Source: Longispora fulva (GTDB taxonomy: Bacteria; Actinomycetota; Actinomycetes; Mycobacteriales; Micromonosporaceae). From it: DNA of 64,000 nt. Both the position numbers and the translations under genes were made by a program. Position 1 is the stretch's first letter. Every line of letters starts with the position of its first letter. The stretch spans positions 7,688,001-7,752,000 of the forward strand of contig NZ_JADOUF010000001.1 in the NCBI RefSeq assembly GCF_015751905.1. The letters run 5' to 3'. Of this stretch, positions 8,795 to 16,153 are shown in pieces. The notes under the pieces are model-generated. The model ran no database searches. It worked only from the letters and a program-made list of their open reading frames with translations, and had not been told where the DNA came from.

Positions 8795-9259
8795 TCACCT
8801 TTTAAGCCATCCGAGGTACCAGTCGATGGTCTCGCGTAGTTCCGCCGCACCTGTCACGGAGCGCCGTTCGAGTGTGCGGGCGGCGGTGCGCATGCACTCG
8901 GGCGCCGCGAGCAGCACGATCTCGGGATCCACCCCGTACGCCTCGCACAGGCCCTCGATCCGGCGCAGTCGGTCCGGCTCGGCGCGGAACCCGAACTCGC
9001 TGAACGGGCGCAACGAGATGGGCGCGATGGCCCAGGTGAGCTGGCACAGGTCGATCAACGGGCTCCGGGCGCCGGACAGTTCCCAGTCGAGGTAGCCGGC
9101 GGGGCGGGGGGCCCGCGGGGCGCGGGCGTGGCGTTCGCGCAGCTGGCGGCCGAGTTGGCGCAGGCCCTGCTCGCCGCGGAGCACGGCTGGCCAGGGGCGG
9201 CGCGTGACGATATCGAGGAGGGGCGTGGCCTCCACGGATCCCCCTTGCGGTTGTGGCAC
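8795..9259 (-). pseudogene. Aminoglycoside-phosphotransferase (APH)-like remnant with two deletions
   Basis: The readable C-terminal part contains DWELSGARSPLIDLCQLTWA, the metal-binding and following segment of APH-type kinases, and continues to a normal-looking end. Upstream, RRPWPAVL...LRQLGRQLRERHA matches the segment that normally precedes the catalytic loop. In intact family members the HxD...N catalytic loop, roughly 35 or more residues, lies between these two. Here they are joined directly through an Arg/Pro/Ala stretch. The N-terminal ATP-binding half (about 100 residues) is also absent, the frame ending near a palindrome at 9247-9302. Loss of both the ATP lobe and the catalytic Asp makes activity very unlikely. 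Confidence 0.65.
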
Positions 9260-9302
9260 CTATTTTGTCCGAAATAGACGTGATAATAGGTACCACAACC
9301 GC
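9247..9302. terminator. Large inverted repeat downstream of the response regulator
   Basis: The 16-bp arms at 9247-9262 and 9287-9302 are complementary with one mismatch (core GCGGTTGTGG). Inside the AT-rich 24-nt spacer, CTATTT pairs with AAATAG. It lies 20 nt beyond the response-regulator stop, so it could end that minus-strand transcript, although there is no clear T-run. It could instead mark the break point of the neighbouring phosphotransferase remnant. Confidence 0.5.
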
Positions 9303-9321
9303 GAGAGTGGATATGTGCCGC

Positions 9322-9987
9322 CTAGAAGCGCTGCTTGTCCGGTGGCTCCAGGATGCCCAACCGCAGGGCCGTCATCAGCGCCTGCGCGCGGTTGGCGGCA
9401 CCCAGCTTCTCGTACAACTTGGAGATGTGGGTCTTCGCCGTCGACTCCGACACGTAGAGCTGCTTGGCGATCCCGGCGACGCTCATCCCGTCGGCGAGCA
9501 GCTTGAGCACCTGCCCCTCCCGGGGCGAGAGCTGCGGCCCGGACGGGGCCAACCGGCGCTTCATGGCCTCGGCCAGGTCGGCGGCCGTGAACGCGTTCGG
9601 CGTGGACGCGGCGTGCCGGGCTGCGGCCACCACGTCGTCGGCCGGCGAGCTCTTCGGCACGAAGGCGCTCGCGCCGGCCTCCAGTGCACCGAAGAGCTGG
9701 TCGTCGCCCGCGTACATCGTGAGCACGACGATGCCCATGGTCGGGTTGTTCTTCCGCAACTCGCGGGTCGCGTCGAGACCGCTGCCGTCGGGCAGCCGCA
9801 GATCCATGATCACCACCTCGGGCGACAGTGCGGCGCACAGCCGCAACGCCTCCGCCGTGGTGCCGGCCTCGCCGACCACCTCGAACTGCGGGTCGCGGTC
9901 GAACGCGTGCCTGAGACCCTTGCGGATCAGGTCATGGTCGTCGACCAACAGCACCCGGGTCGGTTCGCTGGACGTCGGGTCACTCAT
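9322..9987 (-). CDS. NarL/FixJ-type response regulator
   Basis: 221 aa. The receiver domain (residues about 10-125) has the acidic pair in LLVDDHD, the phospho-acceptor Asp in VVIMDLRLPDGSG, and the conserved Thr and Lys in VLTMY and FVPKS. The LuxR-type DNA-binding domain (about 150-215) reads LSPREGQVLKLLADGMSVAGIAKQL and ends with a typical recognition helix (STAKTHISKLYEKL). Its start overlaps the end of the histidine kinase gene by 8 nt, giving a coupled kinase-regulator pair. Target genes are unknown. Confidence 0.93.
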   Translation of the reverse strand: MSDPTSSEPTRVLLVDDHDLIRKGLRHAFDRDPQFEVVGEAGTTAEALRLCAALSPEVVIMDLRLPDGSGLDATRELRKNNPTMGIVVLTMYAGDDQLFGALEAGASAFVPKSSPADDVVAAARHAASTPNAFTAADLAEAMKRRLAPSGPQLSPREGQVLKLLADGMSVAGIAKQLYVSESTAKTHISKLYEKLGAANRAQALMTALRLGILEPPDKQRF

Positions 9988-11677
9988 CTTTGATGCCCAC
10001 CCCCTCTGATGCCGATACGCTACCGTGCCGGACGGCCGTGCCTAACACCATCACCACCGTGGTGCCTCGTGGGTCACGGGGGGCGATGGTCAGGTCACCC
10101 CGGATCCGCTCGGCGCGCTCGGCCATGATGGCCAGCCCGTAACTGCCGTCAGCGGGGCCGTCCCCGATGCCGGCGCCGTCATCGGAGACCTCGATTCGAG
10201 CGTACGGGGGATCAACTTCGCAAGTTACCCAGAGGTTCTCCGCCCGGGCGTGCTTCCTCGCGTTGGTGATGGCTTCCTGGGCGATTCTGAGCAATTCCCC
10301 CTCAATCGCCGCCGGAAGTCGGGAAGTCGACTCATCCAGGGACAGATGCACCCGCAACCCGGCCGACGAGCCGATCGTCCGGGCATAGTCGGAGATCGCC
10401 GCCGCCAGGCCGCCGTGCCGCTCGACCTCGCTGCGCAGCTCGAACAGGCTCAGCCGCAGCTCCGTGATGACCCGGGTCACCTCGGTGCGCAGTTCCTTGA
10501 GGTCGTTCTCGGCCCCCTCACTGCCCGGGGGCAGCTGGGCGAGGGCGTTGTCGATGCCGTAGCCGACCATGACCAGTTCCTGGGCGACCCCGTCGTGGAT
10601 CTCCCTGGCCAGCCGCTGGCGTTCCTCGCTGGTGGCCAGCGTGCGCACCTCGTCGAACAGGAGCGCCGCCTCCAGCCGCAGCGCCGCCGGGCCGGCCAGC
10701 TCGGCGACCCGGGCGACGACCTGCGCCGGGTACGCACCCGGCTTGTCGTTCTCCAACGCCATCAGGCCGATCGTCCGTACGCCGGCCATCAGCGGCACGA
10801 CCAGGGCCGACACCTCCTCGCGGGACCGCGACCGCGACAACGAGCGGGAAGAGGTCTGCGGCTGCTGGGTGGCCCAGGCGTCCGCCACGGCGCTCTCGGA
10901 GTCCACCGAGGTCTCCCAGTCGACCCGCTCCACGCCGAACTGGGCCAGCACCACGAGCCGGCCGCCGCCACTGGCCCCGAACACCGCGGCCCGGTCCAGG
11001 CCGGCCGCCTCGCGGACCTCGTCCAGCATGTGCGAGGCGATGCCGCCCGGGTCCAGGGTGCCGCCGGGCAGGTGCCGGGCGACCGTCCGCAGCTGGGTGA
11101 GCAGCCGGGTCGCCTCCGCGTACGGCTGGGGTCTGTTCCTCGTCGCCAACGCCCGGTGCAGCGCGCCCCCGAACGCCGCGGTGGCCGTGGAGATGGCCAG
11201 CCACTGCACGGCGGCCAGCAGGTTGTCCGAGCGGCTGAAGTTGCCGGTGAACGAGCCGAGGCCGAACAGCCCGATGCCGGCCATGGCGACCAGCAGGAAG
11301 GCCTCGGCGGCCCCCCGGTACAGAGCCGCGCCCATCACCGGGGCCAGCAGGTACGGCAGCAGGGTCCAGCCCTCGTCGGCCAGCGCCACCGCGCCGAGGA
11401 CGGTCACGATGGTCTCGGCGGCCCGGCCGGCCCTGCCGTACACCGGATGGGTCGGTCTCAGGGTCGCCGGCAGCGCGGCGATGGTCAGGAGCCCGACCCA
11501 CACCAGGGTTCTCAGGTCCTTCGTCGCCACCAGGCTGAGGATGGTGACGAGGACCAGGAGGCCGATCCGGACGGCGGTGGTGATGGTGCTCGGTCTGTAC
11601 CACGCGCCGCCCGACTCGGAGTCGGGGTCATGACCCGTAGATGGCTGCGATCTCGTCGGCGTACTCCTTGCAGACAA
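9980..11677 (-). CDS. Membrane histidine kinase with GAF domain, HisKA_3 (NarX-like) type
   Basis: About 565 aa from the TTG at 11677. There are several N-terminal membrane segments (roughly residues 35-165). A GAF-like region (about 200-340) follows, then the HisKA_3 dimerization box with the phospho-acceptor His in RQRLAREIHDGVAQEL. The HATPase_c domain has its N box (AQEAITNARKHA) and G box (VSDDGAGIG). It pairs with the overlapping NarL regulator. The start is uncertain: no ATG or GTG precedes the membrane segments, and the TTG lies inside the 3' end of the ligase gene, giving a 50-bp overlap. A later start would trim the first membrane helix. Confidence 0.88.
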   Translation of the reverse strand: MSARSTPTRSQPSTGHDPDSESGGAWYRPSTITTAVRIGLLVLVTILSLVATKDLRTLVWVGLLTIAALPATLRPTHPVYGRAGRAAETIVTVLGAVALADEGWTLLPYLLAPVMGAALYRGAAEAFLLVAMAGIGLFGLGSFTGNFSRSDNLLAAVQWLAISTATAAFGGALHRALATRNRPQPYAEATRLLTQLRTVARHLPGGTLDPGGIASHMLDEVREAAGLDRAAVFGASGGGRLVVLAQFGVERVDWETSVDSESAVADAWATQQPQTSSRSLSRSRSREEVSALVVPLMAGVRTIGLMALENDKPGAYPAQVVARVAELAGPAALRLEAALLFDEVRTLATSEERQRLAREIHDGVAQELVMVGYGIDNALAQLPPGSEGAENDLKELRTEVTRVITELRLSLFELRSEVERHGGLAAAISDYARTIGSSAGLRVHLSLDESTSRLPAAIEGELLRIAQEAITNARKHARAENLWVTCEVDPPYARIEVSDDGAGIGDGPADGSYGLAIMAERAERIRGDLTIAPRDPRGTTVVMVLGTAVRHGSVSASEGVGIKDE

Positions 11678-13397
11678 CGTTGCGCTTCACCTTCATCGAC
11701 GGGGTGAGCTCACCGGTGGCTTCGGTGAAGTCCCGGGGCAGAATCCGGAAGACCTTGATCGCCTCCGCGTGCGAGACGGCCTTGTTCGCGTCGTCGACCG
11801 CGGTCTGCACCTCGGCCCGCAGCGCCTCGTCGGCCCGCAACTCCGCGATCGTACCGGTCCGGCCGTTCGCCTCGAGCCAGCGCGGGAACGCCTCCTCGTC
11901 GATCGCGACCAGCGCGGCGATGAAGGGCTGCTGGTCGCCGATGACGACGCACTGGCTGATCAGCGGGTGGGCCCGGACCCGGTCCTCGAGTACGGCGGGG
12001 GCCACGTTCTTGCCGCCGGCCGTGACGATGAGCTCCTTCTTCCGGCCCGTGATGAACAGGAAGCCGGAGTCGTCCAACTCGCCGATGTCGCCGGAGTGGA
12101 ACCAGCCGTCGGAGTCGATCACCTCGGCCGTGGCGGCGGGGTTGTTCCAGTACCCCTTCATGACCTGCGGGCCCTTGACCAGGATCTCGCCGTCGTCGGC
12201 GATCGAGATCGTCGTGCCGGGGATCGGCCGGCCGACCGAGCCGATCCGCTGCAGGCCCGGCTCGTTGATGTTGGTCACCGGGGAGGTCTCCGTCAGGCCG
12301 TAGCCCTCCAGGACCGTGACGCCGATGCCGCGGAAGAAGTGGTTCAGCCGGTCGCCGAGCGGCGCGCCGCCGGACACGGCCCAGTTGCACATCCCGCCGA
12401 GGGCGACGCGCAGCTTGCTGTAGACCAGCTTGTCGAAGACCTTGTGCTGCAGGTTCAGCCCGAGTCCGGGGCCGCCGGTGTCCTGCGCCGTGCTCCACCG
12501 CACGGCGACGTCGGCCGCCCGGTCGAAGATCTTGCCCTTGCCGGCGGCGTGCGCCTTCTGCTTGGCCCCGTTGTAGACCTTCTCGAACACCCGGGGCACC
12601 GACAGGATGATCGTCGGGTGGAAGGACTTCAGGTCGTCGAGCAGGTTCTTCACGTCGGCCGTGTGCCCGATCGTGATCCGGCCGTGCACGAACGCGAGCT
12701 GGATCATCCGGGCCAGGGAGTGCGCCAGCGGCAGGAACAGCAGCGTCGCGCCGCCGTCGCCGAGGACCTCGCCGTAGTTGAAGAGGGCGTTCTCCGCGTT
12801 CGAGTACAGGTTGCGGTGGGTCAGCACGCAGCCCTTGGGCCGGCCGGTGGTGCCGGAGGTGTAGATGATCGTGGCCACGTCGGCGGCCTGGGTCGCGCCC
12901 CGGCGGGCCTCCACGGCGGCCAGGTCGGGCTCCGCCGGGGTCAGCTCGGCGAGCGCGCCGGCATCGATCTTCCACACGTTCTTCAGGGCGGGCAGCTCGG
13001 GGATCAGCGCCGCGTGCTCGTCGTGCTCGACGAAGCAGGCCACGGCCCCGGAGTCGGCCAGGATCCACTCGACCTGCTCGGCCGAGGACGTCTCGTAGAT
13101 CGGGACGGTGACGGCGCCGGCAGCCCAGATCGCGTAGTCGATCACGCCCCACTCGTAGCGGGTCTTGCTCATCAGGCCGACCCGGTCACCGCCGGAGATC
13201 CCTGCGGCGATCATGCCTGCGGCCAGCGCGGCGACCTCGTCCCGGAACTCGCGGCAGGTCACGTCCGCCCAGCCGTCCGGGCCCGGGCGGCGGAACTGCA
13301 CGACGTCACCGTGGTCCTGCGCGTTGGACCAGATCTTGTCCGTCAGCGTCAGGTCGTCGGGGACGGTCACGGCCGCTGGTACGGAGAATTCGCGCAC
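11628..13397 (-). CDS. Long-chain fatty-acid-CoA ligase (FadD15-like, AMP-binding)
   Basis: 589 aa adenylate-forming enzyme. The P-loop-like motif is IIYTSGTTGRPKGC, followed by GYGLTETSP, WFHSGDIGELD and GRKKELIVTAGGKN, in the order of the ANL superfamily. It activates fatty acids as acyl-AMP and transfers them to CoA. Length and internal layout match the long-chain ligases related to FadD15 (Rv2187). The GTG at 13397 has AAGGAG six bases upstream, so it is preferred to GTG candidates further upstream (13433). The region to the divergent SRPBCC gene (294 nt) would carry the promoter; it also contains an inverted repeat CTGATA-N11-TATCAG at 13496-13518. Confidence 0.9.
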   Translation of the reverse strand: MREFSVPAAVTVPDDLTLTDKIWSNAQDHGDVVQFRRPGPDGWADVTCREFRDEVAALAAGMIAAGISGGDRVGLMSKTRYEWGVIDYAIWAAGAVTVPIYETSSAEQVEWILADSGAVACFVEHDEHAALIPELPALKNVWKIDAGALAELTPAEPDLAAVEARRGATQAADVATIIYTSGTTGRPKGCVLTHRNLYSNAENALFNYGEVLGDGGATLLFLPLAHSLARMIQLAFVHGRITIGHTADVKNLLDDLKSFHPTIILSVPRVFEKVYNGAKQKAHAAGKGKIFDRAADVAVRWSTAQDTGGPGLGLNLQHKVFDKLVYSKLRVALGGMCNWAVSGGAPLGDRLNHFFRGIGVTVLEGYGLTETSPVTNINEPGLQRIGSVGRPIPGTTISIADDGEILVKGPQVMKGYWNNPAATAEVIDSDGWFHSGDIGELDDSGFLFITGRKKELIVTAGGKNVAPAVLEDRVRAHPLISQCVVIGDQQPFIAALVAIDEEAFPRWLEANGRTGTIAELRADEALRAEVQTAVDDANKAVSHAEAIKVFRILPRDFTEATGELTPSMKVKRNVVCKEYADEIAAIYGS

Positions 13398-13691
13398 TTC
13401 CGACTCCTTCACTAGCCCCCCGAGCAGCCCCACACGCGTGGGATCACCGCGAACTTACCCGCCAGTACGCTTGTGTGAACAGGCCCGTCACGGAGCTGAT
13501 ACTTTTCGAACCTATCAGGGCCGCCCGCGCGGTGGCGTCGGCGCGCCGCCCGTCCTCCCGGCCCGCCCCGTGGGAAATCGACGCGGCGCGCAGCGTCCCT
13601 GCGCCGTGCCGTCGGGTGCCTCGGCTCGCCCGCCGCGAAAAACCATGCGGCGCGCAGCGCCTCGGCACGCAGCCAGGTAGTCTTCGCTCTC

Positions 13692-14141
13692 ATGGCGGAC
13701 TCCTCGACCCAGTCGATCGTCGTCGCGGCCTCGCCCGCCGACATCGCTGCGGTGATCTGCGACTTCCCGCGCTACCCGGAATGGGCGGCGGCGGTGCGTT
13801 CGATCGAGGTGATCGAGGAGTACGAGGACGGCTACGCCAGCCAGGTCCGGTTCTCCCTCGACGCCGGCGTGGCGAAGGACGAGTACACGCTGCAGTACGA
13901 GTACGCGGACGACATCTCGCGGATCGAGTGGCGGCTGGTCGCCCCGTCGGCGCTGCAGAAGAGTCAGGTCGGCTCGTACGACCTGGTGGACAACGGGGAC
14001 GGCACGTCAACGGTGACGTACACCCTCGCGGTGGAGCTGGGCATGAGCATGCTGGGCATGTTCAAGCGCAAGGCCGAGAAAATGATCATGGACACGGCTC
14101 TCAAGGAGCTCAAGCGGCGGGTGGAGAGCTCGAAGAGCTAG
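13692..14141 (+). CDS. SRPBCC-family lipid-binding/cyclase-like protein (Rv2185c-like)
   Basis: 149 aa with the START/polyketide-cyclase (SRPBCC) layout. There is a short N-terminal strand (QSIVVAASPADI), the FPRYPEWAAAV helix characteristic of this subgroup, a run of beta strands forming the hydrophobic cradle, and the long C-terminal helix (ALKELKRRVESS). Such proteins bind lipids or other hydrophobic ligands. From memory, its position beside a FadD15-like ligase matches TB16.3 (Rv2185c) in mycobacteria, where the role is also undefined. It is followed after 38 nt by the glucokinase gene on the same strand. Confidence 0.8.
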   Translation: MADSSTQSIVVAASPADIAAVICDFPRYPEWAAAVRSIEVIEEYEDGYASQVRFSLDAGVAKDEYTLQYEYADDISRIEWRLVAPSALQKSQVGSYDLVDNGDGTSTVTYTLAVELGMSMLGMFKRKAEKMIMDTALKELKRRVESSKS

Positions 14142-14179
14142 CCCCCGGCGCGGTGTCGGTAGACAAACGAAGGAGTCGG

Positions 14180-15124
14180 GTGGGACTCACCATCGGGATC
14201 GACGTCGGCGGCACCAAGGTGCTGGCCGGGGTGGTCGACGCGGACGGCACAGTGATCGCCCAGGCCCGCCGGGAGACCCCGGCCGACGACGTCGGGCGGA
14301 CCCGCGAGCTGATCGTCGACGTGATCCGGGAACTGTCCGCCGCGCACCCGGTCGAGGCCGTGGGCATCGGCGCGGCCGGCTGGATCGACGCGGAGCGGTC
14401 CACGGTCCTCTACGCGCCCAACCTGGCCTGGCGGCACGAGCCGCTGCGCGACTCGATCGCCGCCGACATCGACCTGCCCGTGGTGGTCGAGAACGACGCC
14501 AACGCCGCGGCCTGGGCCGAGTTCCGGTTCGGAGCCGGGACGGGTACGAGGTCGCTCGTCCTGCTCACCGTCGGCACCGGCATCGGCGGCGGCATCGTGC
14601 TCGACGGCCACCTGATCCGGGGCGAGCACGGCATCGCCGCGGAGTTCGGGCACACCCTGGCCGTCGCCGACGGGCACCCCTGCGGGTGCGGGGCGCGCGG
14701 CTGCCTGGAGCAGTACACGTCGGGCACGGCCCTGGTCCGGTTCGCCCGCTCCGAGGCCCGGGACGGCGCCGGCGCCGCCGCCGAGCTGCTGGCGCTGGTC
14801 GGCGGGGACGTGGAGAAGATCGACGGGCCGACCGTCACCCGGGCGGCCCGCGACGGCGACCCGACGGCCCGCGCCGCGTTCGCCGAGATCGGCCGGTGGC
14901 TGGGCTACGGCATGGCCGACGCCGTGCAGGTGCTCGACCCGGCCGTCATCGTCGTCGGCGGCGGCGTCAGTGAGGCGGGGGAGTTGCTGCTCGACCCGGC
15001 GCGGCGCGCCTACGCCGATCGCCTGACCCAGCGCGGCAAGCTGCCGGTGGCGGAGATCCGCCAGGCCCGGCTGGGCAACCTCGCAGGACTGGTCGGCGCC
15101 TCGGACCTGGCCAGGCAACGCTAG
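14180..15124 (+). CDS. ROK-family glucokinase
   Basis: 314 aa. The N-terminal ATP-phosphate motif is LTIGIDVGGTKVLAGVVD. The sugar-binding and catalytic segment includes VENDANAAAWAE, with the catalytic Asp in NDAN. The ROK zinc-site signature is CGCGARGCLEQYTSG. The C-terminal adenosine-binding segment is AVIVVGGGVSEAGELL. This fits the actinobacterial GlkA-type glucokinase that phosphorylates glucose to glucose-6-phosphate. The GTG at 14180 is fixed by AAGGAG four bases upstream. The preceding SRPBCC gene is close enough to be in the same transcript. Confidence 0.9.
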   Translation: MGLTIGIDVGGTKVLAGVVDADGTVIAQARRETPADDVGRTRELIVDVIRELSAAHPVEAVGIGAAGWIDAERSTVLYAPNLAWRHEPLRDSIAADIDLPVVVENDANAAAWAEFRFGAGTGTRSLVLLTVGTGIGGGIVLDGHLIRGEHGIAAEFGHTLAVADGHPCGCGARGCLEQYTSGTALVRFARSEARDGAGAAAELLALVGGDVEKIDGPTVTRAARDGDPTARAAFAEIGRWLGYGMADAVQVLDPAVIVVGGGVSEAGELLLDPARRAYADRLTQRGKLPVAEIRQARLGNLAGLVGASDLARQR

Positions 15125-15173
15125 CGCACAGATCGGGCCAGGCACGTTTAGCTGCTCACGAGGGACTGACGGC

Positions 15174-15842
15174 ATGCCGAAGCTGCGGGTGGTCTCGTAC
15201 AACGTGCGGGGTCTCAAGGACGACCGTGCCGCCCTGGGCGAGGTGATCCGCGACCTCGCCCCGGACGTCCTGTTCGCCCAGGAGGCCCCGCGTCGTTTCC
15301 GCTGGCGCCACAAGTGCGCGGAACTGGCCCGCTCCGGCGGCATGCTCTACGCCTCCGGCGGCCTCCCGGGCCTGGGCAACGCCATCCTGGTCAGCATGCG
15401 CGTCACCGTCGAGGAGGCCTGGGGCCTGCGCTACCCGCTGACCCCGGGCCGCCACCTCCGCGGCGCGGCCTTCGCCCGCTGCTCCGTGGCCAAGGTGCCC
15501 TTCCTGGCCGTAGGCACCCACCTGGCCACCGACGACACCGAACGCCCGGCCCAGGCGGCACTCCTGGCGGCCACCATCCGCGAGGCGGGCGGCACCACCA
15601 TCTTCGGCGGCGACATCAACGAAACAGAGGGCGGCTCGGCCTGGCGCACCCTGGCCGACACCCGCACGGACGCCGGCGCCACCAACCAAACCCCGACCTT
15701 CAGCGTCACAAACCCCAGCCGCCGCATAGACGCCCTCTTCGCGGACAAGACCTGCACGGTCACGTCCTACAGCGTCATCGACACCCCAGCGGTCCGCCGA
15801 GCCAGCGACCACTTCCCCATCTACGCCGAAATAACCCTCTAA
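15174..15842 (+). CDS. Endonuclease/exonuclease/phosphatase (EEP)-family protein
   Basis: 222 aa. The order of motifs fits the EEP (DNase I/ExoIII-like) fold: LRVVSYNVRGL at the N-terminus, the metal-binding Glu in LFAQEAP, the GTHLAT His segment, FGGDINETEGG (catalytic Asp and Asn) and the C-terminal SDHFPI (Asp-His). All the usual catalytic residues are visible. EEP proteins cleave nucleic acids, phosphoinositides or other phosphodiesters, and the substrate cannot be told from sequence. There is no signal peptide, so it acts in the cytoplasm. Codon use near the 3' end is slightly richer in CCA/ACA/AAC than in neighbouring genes. Confidence 0.82.
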   Translation: MPKLRVVSYNVRGLKDDRAALGEVIRDLAPDVLFAQEAPRRFRWRHKCAELARSGGMLYASGGLPGLGNAILVSMRVTVEEAWGLRYPLTPGRHLRGAAFARCSVAKVPFLAVGTHLATDDTERPAQAALLAATIREAGGTTIFGGDINETEGGSAWRTLADTRTDAGATNQTPTFSVTNPSRRIDALFADKTCTVTSYSVIDTPAVRRASDHFPIYAEITL

Positions 15843-16153
15843 CCCCCGAGTGCCCGGCCTACCGCCCCCTCCCCGGGGCGCGGCCAACAGACCGCAGCAA
15901 CCCGGCAGCGGCAACCCTCACCCCTCAACAACCAGCCCCAAGGCGCAGACGAGGGGAGCACCTCTCCACCTTCCACGGGGGAAGAAGGTGGTGAGGTGCT
16001 CCGTGCGGAAAACACTACGCCGGTGCGCACGCGTCCGCTACCCCCCAACCGGCGGTCGACTCCCCGTCCCGCCCGCGACCCGGTCGCCTACGCTCGCGGT
16101 GAGCGTTGGATCGGCGCACGGTGGCTCGCGGGGGCTGACGGAGGAAGGCGTGG
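15843..16153. other. Intergenic region without a gene, carrying a long hairpin
   Basis: This 311-nt stretch lies between the EEP-family gene and the first AfsR-like gene. The first half is C/A-rich. The second half has the hairpin at 15955-16002. Near 16141, GAGGAAGG serves as the ribosome-binding site for the regulator ATG at 16154. No convincing coding frame was seen. Confidence 0.6.
15955..16002 (+). terminator. 18-bp stem hairpin after the EEP-family gene
   Basis: The arms at 15955-15972 and 15985-16002 pair over 18 bp with one mismatch (arm begins GGAGCACCTC), with a 12-nt loop. There is no long T-run, as is common for actinobacterial terminators. It would isolate the downstream regulator genes from read-through. 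Confidence 0.65.

Noticed and set aside
10250-11707. Long plus-strand open frame opposite the histidine kinase
   Set aside because: Shadow of strong GC-biased codons on the other strand; Arg/Gly/Pro-rich product with no family motif.
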